The translations under genes and the position numbers were made by a program. A stretch of DNA of 64,000 nt, from positions 42,571-106,570 of the forward strand of contig JAQUVD010000008.1 in the NCBI GenBank assembly GCA_028693555.1, read 5' to 3'. The first letter of the stretch is position 1. Each line of letters starts with the position of its first letter. This DNA is from Hespellia sp. (GTDB lineage Bacteria > Bacillota > Clostridia > Lachnospirales > Lachnospiraceae). Below, one piece after another: positions 27,334 to 37,707 of the stretch. The notes under the pieces were generated by a model. It ran no database searches and had not been told where the DNA came from. It was given only the letters and a program-made list of their open reading frames with translations.

Positions 27334-30300
27334 GTGAGAGCAAAAAAATGGGCAACAAAAATGCTGTCCGGTACATTGGCATTTACGCTGTGCGGTGGGT
27401 TAGTATTAGCCGGAATGAAACCACTGACGGCAGAAGCAGCTGGAAACGACTGGGAAAATGTACAGGAAATTCTTTCCCGCTATCATGGAGAATGGGATAA
27501 TCAGGATTATGAGGGAGCACTGACAGACCGCATGCCCCATACGGCACTGCTGGGAAACGGTGATGTCGGAGTCACATCCTATGGCACAAAAGGCGAAAAG
27601 ACGTATCTTATTTCAAAAAGCGATTTTTGGAATTATAACGGAGCACCGCTTCCGGTCGGAGGCATTACCATCCGAAAGGCGCGCGATGGTGAATTGCCGG
27701 AAAATAAGAATTTGACACAGAAGATTGAAGCGGTAACTGCGGGAAATCACTTTAATGAATTCGCACCGGAGAGAACCATTTCCGGCTATACAAAGGGTAT
27801 GGAAGGCTGGGTAACCAATCCGGGAAAAGAGCAGTGGATTGCATACCAGTTCAGCGAGAAGGTAACTATCGGACACTGGATTTTAGTCGGAGACGGTGGT
27901 TCCAGAGGAGAGAGCCAGCAGGCGAACAATCCAAAGGATTTTCGTATGGAAATCAGTGATGACGGGAATAATTGGATGACGGTGGATATGGTGGCAGAGA
28001 ATCATCAGGGAATCGTAGACCATTATCTGGTCACACCGGTGCAGACAACGTATGTACGATTCTATTTTACAAGCCCGACACAGGAATCAGACGATGATTC
28101 CAGAAATAATCCAAGAGCACGTGTGGCTCAGGTCTATTTTTATGAGGACAATGCCCCGGCTGCCAATGTATCAAAGGGTGAAAATCTGGCGCAGAGCCGC
28201 AGCGACATTAAGGCGAGCAGCATACATGAAAACTTTACTCCAGACCGGGCGATTGATGGAACATTTATATATGGAAATGAAGGTTGGGTTACGGGTGTAG
28301 AAAGAAATCCGTGGATCGCATTGAAATTCGATGAGCAAATCCAGCTTGGATATTATGAAATGATGGGTGATTCGGCAATTCGCCCGAATGGAAGCGAGGC
28401 AAATAATCCGCACAGCTTCCGGGTGCAGACCAGTAATGATGATGCGGTCTGGGATACAGAGAACCCGGACGCAGAGAATTTGTGGACAACAGTGGCAACG
28501 GTCACGGACAATGCAAATGGCATGATGACAGGAGCTCTTGACACCCCGGTTTCTGCGAAATATGTTCGTATTTACTTTGATCAGGCGGTTCAGTCTGCGG
28601 ATGAGCCAAATCCAAGAGCAAGAATCGGAAGATTAGAATTATATGAACAGGCTCCAGCTACATCGGTTGACGGTGACGGAAGCGGTGTCTATGAAGGTTC
28701 GGCACCGGGCGAAGCACAGCCGGACAGTCCGTTTCAGGAACAGATGAATCTGAGTACGGCAGATGTGGACACCAGCATGTCCTTTGGGGAGTCGCAGGCG
28801 GATGTGAATACGTGGATCGCAGAGGGTGAAAATCTTCTGGTTACGAAAATTACGGTAAAACCGGAAATGGCAGATGTCAATCTGGAAATCAGCACATGGG
28901 CAAAATCAGATAATCCGAAATTCCCGGCAACGGTGAAAGAGGAAAATGGCGTAGCCTATGTATCACGGCAGACGGAGAAAAAGAATGATGCCGGAGCTTA
29001 TGTGTCAGAGGTAGCGATGGCAACCCGTATCATAGGAACCGATGTGACAAATCAGGAAGTAAAGGATGACAAAAAGAGTGTTTCCCAATATGTGACACTG
29101 AAGGCGGGCGAGACCATTTATGTTGTAACCGGTATCGGTGGCGGCGGACAGACATATCAGGCATCCGACATGTCTCTGATTGGAGAAAATCCGGTGACAG
29201 AAGCCGGACAGTTCATTCAGACGGCAGAATCCGCAGATGCCATTCAGACAATGAGAGAGGCACACGATACATGGTGGAGTGAATACTGGAGCCGCTCCTA
29301 TGCGGATTTTGGAACTGATGACGAAAATCTCAATCAGATTCAGTCCTATTATTATGGATCCCTTTATCTGCTGGGCTCGGCACTTAGGGCAGATGGAATC
29401 GCATCCGGTCTCTACGGAATTTGGCACACAACTGATTCACCGACTTGGAGTTCGGATTATCATCTGAATTATAATTTTATCAGTGCATACTATGGGCTGA
29501 ATTCCAGCAACCGCGCCGAATTCACACTGCCGGCTGGACAGGCACTGCTCGATTATATGCCGGAAGGACAGGCGAGAGCGGAGCGTACGGATCAGCTGCG
29601 AAGAATCATACCAGAGGAACAGCAGGATTTTCTCGATCAAAAGATTTCAGCTGGAGAAATTGATGCAGTAAATGGTATTTCGGGCGCAATTTTGTATCCG
29701 GTCGGAATCGGTCCATTTGGAACAACCCCAGATGATAATTATCACAGAGAAGGTATGAATGCGGCATACAGCATTTATCCAATGATCGAGTATTACGAAT
29801 ATACACAGGATAAAGAGTATCTCGAAAACAACGTGTATGAATATATGAAGAAATGTGCAACATTTTATGAAAAATGGCTGGTAAAAGAAGAACAGGACGG
29901 AAGTTATACGTACAATATTTATGCAGGATATAACGAGGGTTCTTGGTCGAAAAATCCGGCGGTCGAGCTGAGTGTTGTAAAGAATCTGTTTTCACAGCTC
30001 CTAAAATACAGCGATTTACTTGGCAGGGATTCCGATAAACAGGATATCTGGAAAGATATTCTCACACATCTGCCGAAACAGCCGACTGTTGAGGTAAATG
30101 GAAAAAGCGTTCTTGCACTGGCAAGTGAAGAATGGCGAAACGGACAGTGGAACGAGATGGAAAGTCCAATTCCGGGAGATGGAAATGCAATCCCGCTGGA
30201 CGCAATGATTCCGGGAAATGTATTTAATCATTTCTCTTCACCGGAAGATCTTGATCTTGTGAAGAATACGATTCAGACCTTTATTGACAATGGAAATCCG

Positions 30301-31092
30301 TGGGATCAGAACAATAACTTCCCAAGAATTTTTCCGGAAGCAGTAGAATCAGGCTTCGATGTTCAAACAGTAGTAAACGGACTGGCAGATGTACTGAGGA
30401 ATAAACAGCAGAAAAATCTGGCGGTAGATGACGGGGCACATGGAATCGAGAAAGCCGGATCGATCGAGACAGTCAATCAGATGCTGCTCAACAGCGAAAA
30501 TGATATGATTGAGGTCTTCCCGAACTGGTTAGATGGAAAGAGCGCCCAGTATCATAATCTCGGTGCAAAAGGTGGATTCACGGTATCTGCATCCTATGAT
30601 GGCGCTCAGAATGCAGTGAATTCGCTTGAAGTTACTAGCAAGAACGGAAAAGACTGCCGGCTTATAAGCCCGTGGGGAAAGAACGTGATTGTAAAGGATG
30701 CCGACGGCAATCTTGTAAAGAGTACAAAGGAAAAGATTCCGTATTACAGTCAGATTCAGACGGACGAAAATCCGAGTGGATATTACGATGGAACACTTGT
30801 CTGCTTCCAGACAGAAAGCGGAAAGGCGTATCATCTGGAAGTGTCTGAAGAGTCCGATGTAACAGATCCGACCCCGAACGATCCGAAGGATGATCCAACG
30901 CAGGACGATGGGAACAAGAAACCTTCCAACGAAGATGTATCGAAGGTGGATCCTTCGAATACGAACAAGAACAGCAAGAATAAAAAGGCTGTCAAAACGG
31001 GGGATGCGACACAGATATTTCCATTTATTGTGCTTGCAGGAGTAAGTCTGGTTGTATTGGTAGGAGTTGGCGTGCGTAGAAGAAAATTGTAG
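27334..31092 (+). CDS. Large surface GH95-like glycoside hydrolase with two inserted discoidin domains
   Basis: A 1252-residue secreted protein; GTG start with AAAGGAG upstream and a signal peptide ending near residue 36. The order is: start of a GH95-like N-terminal beta domain (ALLGNGDVGV, about 70-80); two discoidin (F5/8 C, CBM32-like) domains, about 125-275 and 283-440; the rest of the N-terminal domain; an (alpha/alpha)6 barrel from about 625 with GLYGIWHTTDSP and VDDGAHGIEKAG, matching GH95 catalytic surroundings; a Pro/Asp/Lys-rich linker; and a C-terminal VKTGD, hydrophobic stretch and RRRKL, a sortase-like anchor. GH95 members are mostly fucosidases or galactosidases; in this locus the substrate may be a mannose-rich glycan. 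It ends the operon. Confidence 0.8.
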   Translation: MRAKKWATKMLSGTLAFTLCGGLVLAGMKPLTAEAAGNDWENVQEILSRYHGEWDNQDYEGALTDRMPHTALLGNGDVGVTSYGTKGEKTYLISKSDFWNYNGAPLPVGGITIRKARDGELPENKNLTQKIEAVTAGNHFNEFAPERTISGYTKGMEGWVTNPGKEQWIAYQFSEKVTIGHWILVGDGGSRGESQQANNPKDFRMEISDDGNNWMTVDMVAENHQGIVDHYLVTPVQTTYVRFYFTSPTQESDDDSRNNPRARVAQVYFYEDNAPAANVSKGENLAQSRSDIKASSIHENFTPDRAIDGTFIYGNEGWVTGVERNPWIALKFDEQIQLGYYEMMGDSAIRPNGSEANNPHSFRVQTSNDDAVWDTENPDAENLWTTVATVTDNANGMMTGALDTPVSAKYVRIYFDQAVQSADEPNPRARIGRLELYEQAPATSVDGDGSGVYEGSAPGEAQPDSPFQEQMNLSTADVDTSMSFGESQADVNTWIAEGENLLVTKITVKPEMADVNLEISTWAKSDNPKFPATVKEENGVAYVSRQTEKKNDAGAYVSEVAMATRIIGTDVTNQEVKDDKKSVSQYVTLKAGETIYVVTGIGGGGQTYQASDMSLIGENPVTEAGQFIQTAESADAIQTMREAHDTWWSEYWSRSYADFGTDDENLNQIQSYYYGSLYLLGSALRADGIASGLYGIWHTTDSPTWSSDYHLNYNFISAYYGLNSSNRAEFTLPAGQALLDYMPEGQARAERTDQLRRIIPEEQQDFLDQKISAGEIDAVNGISGAILYPVGIGPFGTTPDDNYHREGMNAAYSIYPMIEYYEYTQDKEYLENNVYEYMKKCATFYEKWLVKEEQDGSYTYNIYAGYNEGSWSKNPAVELSVVKNLFSQLLKYSDLLGRDSDKQDIWKDILTHLPKQPTVEVNGKSVLALASEEWRNGQWNEMESPIPGDGNAIPLDAMIPGNVFNHFSSPEDLDLVKNTIQTFIDNGNPWDQNNNFPRIFPEAVESGFDVQTVVNGLADVLRNKQQKNLAVDDGAHGIEKAGSIETVNQMLLNSENDMIEVFPNWLDGKSAQYHNLGAKGGFTVSASYDGAQNAVNSLEVTSKNGKDCRLISPWGKNVIVKDADGNLVKSTKEKIPYYSQIQTDENPSGYYDGTLVCFQTESGKAYHLEVSEESDVTDPTPNDPKDDPTQDDGNKKPSNEDVSKVDPSNTNKNSKNKKAVKTGDATQIFPFIVLAGVSLVVLVGVGVRRRKL

Positions 31093-31302
31093 GTACGGGA
31101 TAACTTGGGTTTTTGTAAACGGTAATCAAAAATGAGTATGTACTCCTAAAGTACCAATATATTTGTTTTTCGAAAGTGAAAGAACAATAGTAAATGGAGT
31201 AGAGGCACTTTAATAAGTCCCTCCAAAACCGGACTTTGGGAGACATATTCTTTTATCTGCCTAAGCGGGCAGTTCAAGGCAAACTAGAGTTTGACGCCCA
31301 TT

Positions 31303-31600
31303 TTAGCATACGACAGTATGCTGGAAATGCCATACATAAAATAATGTAAAAGTTGAGTGCATTGATTGCACAGAGCTTGTGAATACGGAAGTTCTCATAT
31401 TGAAAAATCTACTTTTGCAGAGGAAATATTCCTCGACTTTCCATCTGGAGAAATAGGTTCTTGACACTTTGACTACGTCATCTTTGGATTGAATTTTTTT
31501 ATTGGTGACAAGCATCATAGGATGTTCTGTCATGCCATAAACCAGTACAAGATAAATATCTTTTAGAATCTTCAGGGAGCTGTGGATAAATCTGCGGAAA
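31303..31600 (-). pseudogene. Decayed IS4-like transposase fragment
   Basis: On the minus strand a broken frame reads KDIYLVLVYGMTEHPMM, LVTNKKIQSKDDV and YFSRWKVEEYF, resembling the C-terminal part of an IS4-family DDE transposase, including most of its Y-x2-R-x3-E signature. The frame has no start and the rest of the element is missing, so this is a relic. It marks a past insertion at the right border of the mannoside locus. Confidence 0.65.
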
Positions 31601-31661
31601 CTCGAGGAGGATATAGTATTGTAAAATTATTCGTGATATGATAAAGTATTTTCAATGACGT

Positions 31662-31847
31662 ATGAAAGTACTTTATTATATTTTTATTTTATCTGAAGGT
31701 AAGATACTATCTTACAACCTAACCGATTCGGGAAAAATCCAAACAGAACCCAATTTGATAAACTTTAGAGGCGAGCGAAAAATTGCTGCAGCTTGTGGAG
31801 ATTTTTTACTCGACGAATACAACTACTTGATTGCAATATACAGGTAG
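31662..31847 (+). CDS. Short ORF of doubtful coding status
   Basis: A 61-residue frame in AT-rich DNA after the transposase relic. No ribosome binding site is evident and no family is recognised. It may be a remnant rather than a gene. Confidence 0.2.
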   Translation: MKVLYYIFILSEGKILSYNLTDSGKIQTEPNLINFRGERKIAAACGDFLLDEYNYLIAIYR

Positions 31848-31929
31848 TAAGAAATTCCATTTATTTATAAATTGTTTCTTATTGAGAAAAATACAATTTG
31901 CATACATGAATAAGGAAGGAGATGTTATA

Positions 31930-32043
31930 ATGAGATTAACACCTTTTGCTGTTTACTTGAATGAAAACGATATTTATGTAGAACTAGATGATGGAAGGAG
32001 TATGATATTTGTAAATCTTCCGATTGTCAAGTATAATAGATAG
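31930..32043 (+). CDS. Small protein, 37 residues
   Basis: A short frame preceded by GGAAGGAG with good spacing to ATG 31930. The product is polar, with a pattern faintly like the N-terminal part of DUF2442 proteins, so it may be a truncated relative or a genuine small protein. It lies between the insertion relic and the GGDEF/EAL gene. Confidence 0.35.
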   Translation: MRLTPFAVYLNENDIYVELDDGRSMIFVNLPIVKYNR

Positions 32044-32081
32044 AAATAGTTTTTGAAATGTGAATCATGGAGGCTGGACGG

Positions 32082-35000
32082 TTGAGTGAGAATCAGTATC
32101 AATTAGAAACAGAACAGGACATGCAAGATTTAATCAGAAGAATGGATCAGATTACGGAGGCAATTCCGGGAGAGTTTGGTGCTTTTCTAGTAAAAGAAAA
32201 GTGTCTCGTTCCGCTGTCTGTGAATGCGGCACTGACGGATTTGCTGGGATATACCAAAGAAGAATATATGCATACATTTGCGGATGATGTTATGGAGACC
32301 GTCTGTAGGGAAGATGTTTCAAATCTGCGGGAGAAGCTGCAGAATGTAGCACACAGTGGAAAGCGGGCGCAGGGAAAGTTTTGCCTTCGGACGAAAGCGG
32401 GCAGGAAATCCTGGATTCAATTTAGTCTTCAGAAGGTCGGTCGTTATCAGAAAAATCCAATTATCTATACATTGCTGTGTGACATAAATCAGCAGGTGCA
32501 GAATGAGAAGAAGGCGCAGGAAGCGTATCAGCTCATGCATTATCGAGCCGTTCATGATCCACTTACCGGTATCTGTAATCGGGATAATTTTTATACAAAG
32601 GTAAGGAAGATTCTGGATGGAAAACCGCAGGAACAATATGTACTGGTGCGTTGGAATATCGAACGCTTTAAGGTGATCAATGATCTGTTTGGCGTTGAGA
32701 CGGGGGATCAGATCCTTAAGGATATGGCTGCATTTTTCAAAGAAACATTTCGGGATGACGGCGTGTACGCCAGGCTGGAATCAGACCATTTTGTTCTGTT
32801 TTATCCGGAGCGTTTTATCAGTCTGGAAAAGCTGATCGAAGATGCGGATCGAAAGTTTAAGAATTATCAAAAGAATTACAGTGCACTTTGCAATCTGGGC
32901 GTATATAAGGTTGAGGATCAGTCTACGCCGGTCAATCAGATGTGTGACAGGGCAAATCTTGCACTGCAGACGATTAAAGGAAGTTATATTCGGCGTTATG
33001 CGTATTATGACACAACACTCCGTAATCATATGATAGAAGAACAGCAGATTATCGATGGGGTGGAACAGGCGCTTCGTGAGGGTGAATTTAAAGTGTTTGT
33101 CCAACCGATATATGGTGTGCTGACCAATACGCCGGAAAGTGGAGAAGCATTAGTGCGATGGCAGCATCCACAAAAGGGACTGCTCTCCCCGAGAACGTTC
33201 ATTCCTTTGTTTGAACAAAATGGATTTATCATGAAGCTGGATTACTATGTCTGGGAAAAGACATGCGAGAATCTTCATTATTGTATGGAAAAAGGGCTGC
33301 CGGTTGTGCCGATTTCGGTAAATGTATCACGTATGAATCTGTACAATACGAATCTGCCGGAGGAGCTTATGGCATTGACGGACAAATATCAGGTGCCGAA
33401 CAGCATGTTAAAGCTTGAGATTACAGAGAGTGCCTATATGGATAACCCACAACAACTGATAGAGATTACGGAGCGGCTTCGCAGTTATGGATTTCGCATT
33501 TTGATGAATGATTTTGGGAGTGGATATTCTTCTTTGAACATGTTGAAAGAGCTGCCGGTCGATACCCTAAAGATTGATATGAGGTTTATCAATGATCTGG
33601 ACAAATCTAAACGCGCGGGCAGCGTGATTACCAGCGTGGTACGAATGGCTCGCTGGCTGGATATGAATATTGTGGCAGAGGGCGTAGAGACAAAGACACA
33701 GTTGGAATTTCTGCGTACAATCGGATGTGAATGCGTGCAGGGATTCTTTTTTGCAAAACCGATGCCAATTGAAGCGTTTAATCAGCTTCTCTGCAAAAAC
33801 AAGCCGGCGCAGTTGAAAGATGATCTGAGCCGGATGCTGGAGCATTTTGATTTTGATGCAATTTGGACGAATAAGAATATATCCATACTATTTAATGGTC
33901 TTGTGCAGGGAATGGCATTTTACCAGATGGAAAAAGGACGGCTGACACTTTTGCGTGCGAATGATGGATTTTATGAGATGCTCGGCGAGAATGCGGCGCA
34001 GATGCAGCAGGCCTCACCATTTTCCAAAATTGTGGATCAAGATGAAATCTTTCTTGTAAAGGGGTGCGTGAGAGCGCAGCAATCCGGCAAGATGGAGAGT
34101 GTTGTGTTCCGGAGACTTCACAGGGATGGGCATCTCATGTGGATTGATTGTAAAATTCGTTTTATGGGCTATCGTGAGAGTGGCACAATCTTTTACTTTG
34201 CGATGAATGAAAGTGGGGAAAGTATGCATCCGGCCTATCATATGAATGACAACGTGACCCAGCTGCAAGAATTGCTTGCGGACGAAGAAAATATTGTAGA
34301 GTGCGCCAGAACGTTAAGCGGTATTCATGATGAGGATATGGCAATTAATCAGGTGCTGGAACGAATTTTGTATTATTATCAGGCGGAGCGTTCTTACATT
34401 TTTGAATTTGACTGGGAAAAAGGAAAGGCACCGAATACGTATGAGCGATGTGCGCCGGGAATCGATCCGGAGATACAGAACCTTCAGGATGTAGATGTGG
34501 AAGCAATTACATTTTGGATTGATCAGTTTGCAAAACAGAGCTATGTCTATATTCCTTGTGTTGACGATTTAAAAGAGACCAGACCGGCAGAGTGGGAATA
34601 TTTGAAACCACAGAACATACAGAGTCTGATGGCAGTTCCATTTTATAATGATAAGACAATCCGTGGCTTTATCGGAGTGGATAATCCGGCAATCGAATGT
34701 GACAAACCACATTTCCTTATCAATCTTACATATTTTATTTCCAACGAGATAGAAAAACGTATGATGAACAAACAACTGCACCACTTAAGCTACCATGATG
34801 AATTGACGGGACTCTATAATCGAAATCGATATCTGATCTATGAGGAGAATTTCCACCGGACATTCCAGCGTAAAGGAGTGGGTATGATTTTTCTAGATGT
34901 AAATGGGCTGAAACAAATCAATGACTCTTTTGGACATAAGTGCGGTGATGAGCGGATTATTGCGATTGCGGACATGTTGAAGCAGGTTTTTGAAAATGAT

Positions 35001-35258
35001 ATGCTGTTTCGTCTCAGTGGAGATGAATTTCTTGTTGCGTGTAATGACCGCAGTGAGGAAGAGTTTGCTCAGGATGTGAAAAAGTTAAGAGAACTGAATG
35101 AGATGGACGGTGAGGCAATCGCATCGATTGGAAGTGTGTGGAAGAAAAACCCAGAAAGTATTGAACAACTGACGAATCTGGCAGATCATCAGATGTATCT
35201 GCAGAAGAAGTCATATTATGAATCGCGGGATAGGAGGGCGCAGCGTGAGTCGGAATAA
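32082..35258 (+). CDS. Multidomain c-di-GMP signalling protein (PAS-GGDEF-EAL-PAS-GAF-GGDEF)
   Basis: A 1058-residue cytoplasmic protein. TTG 32082 is chosen because GGAGG (32069-32073) has ideal spacing to it, whereas ATG 32067 has no ribosome site. Domains: PAS (about 20-135); GGDEF with degenerate signature LESDHF instead of GGDEF (about 150-320); EAL (about 330-580) with EALVRW, VNVS, EITES and VAEGVE but [10 protein letters not shown] in place of DDFG; PAS (about 615-720); GAF (about 740-900); C-terminal GGDEF with intact RLSGDEF (about 910-1055). It can probably make c-di-GMP; hydrolysis may be weakened by the Asn substitution (codon 33507). Confidence 0.92.
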   Translation: MSENQYQLETEQDMQDLIRRMDQITEAIPGEFGAFLVKEKCLVPLSVNAALTDLLGYTKEEYMHTFADDVMETVCREDVSNLREKLQNVAHSGKRAQGKFCLRTKAGRKSWIQFSLQKVGRYQKNPIIYTLLCDINQQVQNEKKAQEAYQLMHYRAVHDPLTGICNRDNFYTKVRKILDGKPQEQYVLVRWNIERFKVINDLFGVETGDQILKDMAAFFKETFRDDGVYARLESDHFVLFYPERFISLEKLIEDADRKFKNYQKNYSALCNLGVYKVEDQSTPVNQMCDRANLALQTIKGSYIRRYAYYDTTLRNHMIEEQQIIDGVEQALREGEFKVFVQPIYGVLTNTPESGEALVRWQHPQKGLLSPRTFIPLFEQNGFIMKLDYYVWEKTCENLHYCMEKGLPVVPISVNVSRMNLYNTNLPEELMALTDKYQVPNSMLKLEITESAYMDNPQQLIEITERLRSYGFRILMNDFGSGYSSLNMLKELPVDTLKIDMRFINDLDKSKRAGSVITSVVRMARWLDMNIVAEGVETKTQLEFLRTIGCECVQGFFFAKPMPIEAFNQLLCKNKPAQLKDDLSRMLEHFDFDAIWTNKNISILFNGLVQGMAFYQMEKGRLTLLRANDGFYEMLGENAAQMQQASPFSKIVDQDEIFLVKGCVRAQQSGKMESVVFRRLHRDGHLMWIDCKIRFMGYRESGTIFYFAMNESGESMHPAYHMNDNVTQLQELLADEENIVECARTLSGIHDEDMAINQVLERILYYYQAERSYIFEFDWEKGKAPNTYERCAPGIDPEIQNLQDVDVEAITFWIDQFAKQSYVYIPCVDDLKETRPAEWEYLKPQNIQSLMAVPFYNDKTIRGFIGVDNPAIECDKPHFLINLTYFISNEIEKRMMNKQLHHLSYHDELTGLYNRNRYLIYEENFHRTFQRKGVGMIFLDVNGLKQINDSFGHKCGDERIIAIADMLKQVFENDMLFRLSGDEFLVACNDRSEEEFAQDVKKLRELNEMDGEAIASIGSVWKKNPESIEQLTNLADHQMYLQKKSYYESRDRRAQRESE

Positions 35259-35850
35259 AAAAGCATATTGCACAATTATCCTGGCGGCAGTCAATGTGCT
35301 GGTTTTTCTGGGATTATCATTTTTCGGAGCCACAGAAGACAGTGGATTTATGTTGCAGCATGGTGCGATGTATGCACCGCTTGTAATTGGTGGCGGGGAA
35401 TATTACAGACTCTTTACCAGCATGTTTCTCCACTTTGGTATCGATCATCTGCTTAATAATATGATCACACTTCTTGTGCTCGGATGGACATTGGAGAATG
35501 AAATCGGACGCATCAGATTTCTGATTATTTATTTTGGCGGTGGACTTTGTGGTAACCTGCTTTCTCTGTCCCTGGAGCTGCGCAGTCAGGACTATGCATT
35601 GTCTGCAGGTGCATCCGGCGCAATCTTTGCGATTGTTGGAGCTCTTGTGTATCTGGCGATTCGCAACCGCGGGCGCATTGGAAATGTATCGGGAAGAGGG
35701 CTTCTCTTTATGTGTGCGCTTACGCTTTACAACGGATTCACGACAACCGGAATCGATAATGCAGCACATATCGGTGGTGGAGTTGCCGGATTTTTGCTGG
35801 GAGTGGTCTTGTATCATAAGAAGCGGATTGTAAGAAGGGAAAGAGAATGA
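35245..35850 (+). CDS. Rhomboid-family intramembrane serine protease
   Basis: A 201-residue membrane protease with about six membrane helices. The catalytic Ser lies in [10 protein letters not shown] and the partner His in DNAAHIGGG; the conserved HxxxN segment appears as HLLNN. GTG 35245 has AGGAGGG at 35232-35238; it lies inside the end of the GGDEF/EAL gene, overlapping it by 14 bases. Rhomboids cleave within transmembrane segments of membrane proteins; its substrate is unknown. Translational coupling with the c-di-GMP protein suggests linked expression. Confidence 0.92.
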   Translation: MSRNKKAYCTIILAAVNVLVFLGLSFFGATEDSGFMLQHGAMYAPLVIGGGEYYRLFTSMFLHFGIDHLLNNMITLLVLGWTLENEIGRIRFLIIYFGGGLCGNLLSLSLELRSQDYALSAGASGAIFAIVGALVYLAIRNRGRIGNVSGRGLLFMCALTLYNGFTTTGIDNAAHIGGGVAGFLLGVVLYHKKRIVRRERE

Positions 35851-36770
35851 GCATCCAAGTGGTAGCAACGCAGATGTGCGTCATTTTTATTTTTATTTTG
35901 ATTGGTTATTTTATGGCATCGCGGGAGGAACTTACCCCTTTAACGTGTAAACAGCTTTCCGGACTGATTGTGAATGTATGCTCTCCGTCACTGATGATTA
36001 CAAGTGTGCTAAGTGCTGAAAAATCAGTCACTTTGAAGTCCTTAGCAGTTGTAATGGCAGCAATCATTTTGATTTTTGTGATACAGATTCTTTTGGGGAT
36101 TTTCATGGGACGAATTCTGCATGCACCGGAAAACCAGTGGAACCATTACAATATGATGACGGTGTTTGGCAATCTTGGATTTATTGGAATTCCGGTTGCG
36201 CTGGCGGTGCTTGGAAGTGGCTGTATGATTTACGCGGCGATGTTTAATCTGGTCTTCAATATTCTGGTTTATACATATGGAATGATTGTTATGACAAGTC
36301 AGAAGGAAGGCGGCAGAGAGAGGTTTGACTGGAAGAAATTGCTCAATACAGGAAATCTGGCGGCAGTCATTTCAATTATCGTATATCTGGCAGATATTCA
36401 GCTTCCTACGATTGCAAGTACAGCGCTCACCTATATGGCAAATACGGTCACATTCTTATCAGTGCTGGTGATTGGGGCGTCTGTTGCAAGACTTCCACTG
36501 AAATCCATTTTCACGGAAGGCAGGCTGTATCTGTTCATTCTGATTCGGATGCTTGCATTTCCGATTGCAGTAGCATTGGTTATGAAACGTGTATTTGATG
36601 ATCCGATGGTGGTCGGATTATCGGTACTGATGGTGGCGATGCCCGCAGCGAATATGCCGCTGATGCTGGCAGAAACGTATGGGCAGGATACTACATTGTT
36701 ATCGAAGGGAATCGTGTTGTCAACGTTGTGTTCTGTTGTGACCATTACAATTACAGCAATGTTTGTATAA
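35847..36770 (+). CDS. AEC-family transporter
   Basis: A 307-residue membrane protein with about ten hydrophobic segments, matching the auxin efflux carrier family of bacterial organic-acid or amino-acid exporters. The first segment and the repeat-like second half with MPAANMPLMLAETYG are typical. It overlaps the rhomboid stop by four bases (ATGA) and is the last gene of this transcript, followed by the terminator at 36783. Substrate is unknown. Confidence 0.9.
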   Translation: MSIQVVATQMCVIFIFILIGYFMASREELTPLTCKQLSGLIVNVCSPSLMITSVLSAEKSVTLKSLAVVMAAIILIFVIQILLGIFMGRILHAPENQWNHYNMMTVFGNLGFIGIPVALAVLGSGCMIYAAMFNLVFNILVYTYGMIVMTSQKEGGRERFDWKKLLNTGNLAAVISIIVYLADIQLPTIASTALTYMANTVTFLSVLVIGASVARLPLKSIFTEGRLYLFILIRMLAFPIAVALVMKRVFDDPMVVGLSVLMVAMPAANMPLMLAETYGQDTTLLSKGIVLSTLCSVVTITITAMFV

Positions 36771-36782
36771 AGAAAAAATGTC

Positions 36783-36831
36783 AAAAAGCCCTGTAAACCT
36801 TGGTTAATCTCATGGTTTGCAGGACTTTTTT
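36783..36831. terminator. Bidirectional terminator between convergent genes
   Basis: AAAAAGCCCTGTAAACC (36783-36799) faces GGTTTGCAGGACTTTTTT (36814-36831), an A-stem-T arrangement that works on both strands for the AEC gene and the minus-strand TPM gene. Confidence 0.85.
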
Positions 36832-36890
36832 CTTAATACAGCACTCTGACAGGTGCAATTATTTAACAATCAAAACGTATAAAACGAGAA

Positions 36891-37697
36891 TTAAAAGGAT
36901 CCCCCGCCCCCGCCATGCGTTGTTCCAGAACTGCTGGAATGTGTAGAGCTGCCGGAGTCTTCCTTTTCCTCTTTCTTAACCTTGGTAATCTGGGAATATA
37001 AGAACATATCCCGCTGATTTGTCAGGTGGAGAGAATCTTTCTTAAGATAATTGCCGGCATATTCCTGTGGTTTGGCATTGTTCATCTGGCTCTTCATCAT
37101 CAATGTGATGCCGACACCAACGACAAGTGCAATGGCTAGAGCAATCAGTTCACGAACTACATAATTCTTGCTTTCTTCATATGGGTTGTCGGAGTCATAC
37201 ACCGTGTCATCGTAGTAAGCTGTAAAATAATCGTTCGAAATACGAAGGAATTCTTCCAGTCCGCCGGCGTAATCTCCGTCGGATAAATAACTGGAAACTT
37301 TTTCTCCTGCGCGAGAGATACCATAATCAGTAAAGGCTGTGATACCCTCTCCACAGGTAGAAATGTAATAGTTATGCTCCTCCATATCAATCAGGAAAAG
37401 AACACCGGAGTTATCTTCGTCGAGCCCAAACCCGTTCTCATCATAGTAATCATCCGCATAGGCAGCGATATCTTTCCCATCCAGACTTGGTACGGTCAGG
37501 AGCACGATATCAAAATCATAAGCGTCAATCTGTTGGTTTATTTCCTCGTTAAGAGAAGCAATTTCATCAGCTGTCAAGATTCCGGCATCATCAAATACTC
37601 GTTCGTAAGCTGAGGATGCGGCACTGACAGGCATCATCATTGTCATTGCAAGCACAAGTGATAATAGTAGTGTAAGTAATTTCTTTTTCTTTTTCAT
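36891..37697 (-). CDS. TPM-domain membrane protein (YdjH-like)
   Basis: A 268-residue protein with a signal peptide ending near VSAAS, a TPM domain (about 30-165), a transmembrane helix near 185-205, and a cytoplasmic tail ending in a Ser/Thr run and GGGGGSF. TPM proteins occur in membrane or photosystem maintenance. It is the last gene of a three-gene minus-strand operon whose members resemble Bacillus subtilis YdjI, YdjG and YdjH, which act with PspA in membrane stress. The link is by similarity of domain set and gene order; no PspA gene is present here. Confidence 0.82.
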   Translation of the reverse strand: MKKKKKLLTLLLSLVLAMTMMMPVSAASSAYERVFDDAGILTADEIASLNEEINQQIDAYDFDIVLLTVPSLDGKDIAAYADDYYDENGFGLDEDNSGVLFLIDMEEHNYYISTCGEGITAFTDYGISRAGEKVSSYLSDGDYAGGLEEFLRISNDYFTAYYDDTVYDSDNPYEESKNYVVRELIALAIALVVGVGITLMMKSQMNNAKPQEYAGNYLKKDSLHLTNQRDMFLYSQITKVKKEEKEDSGSSTHSSSSGTTHGGGGGSF

Positions 37698-37707
37698 AAG
37701 TAGCCCC

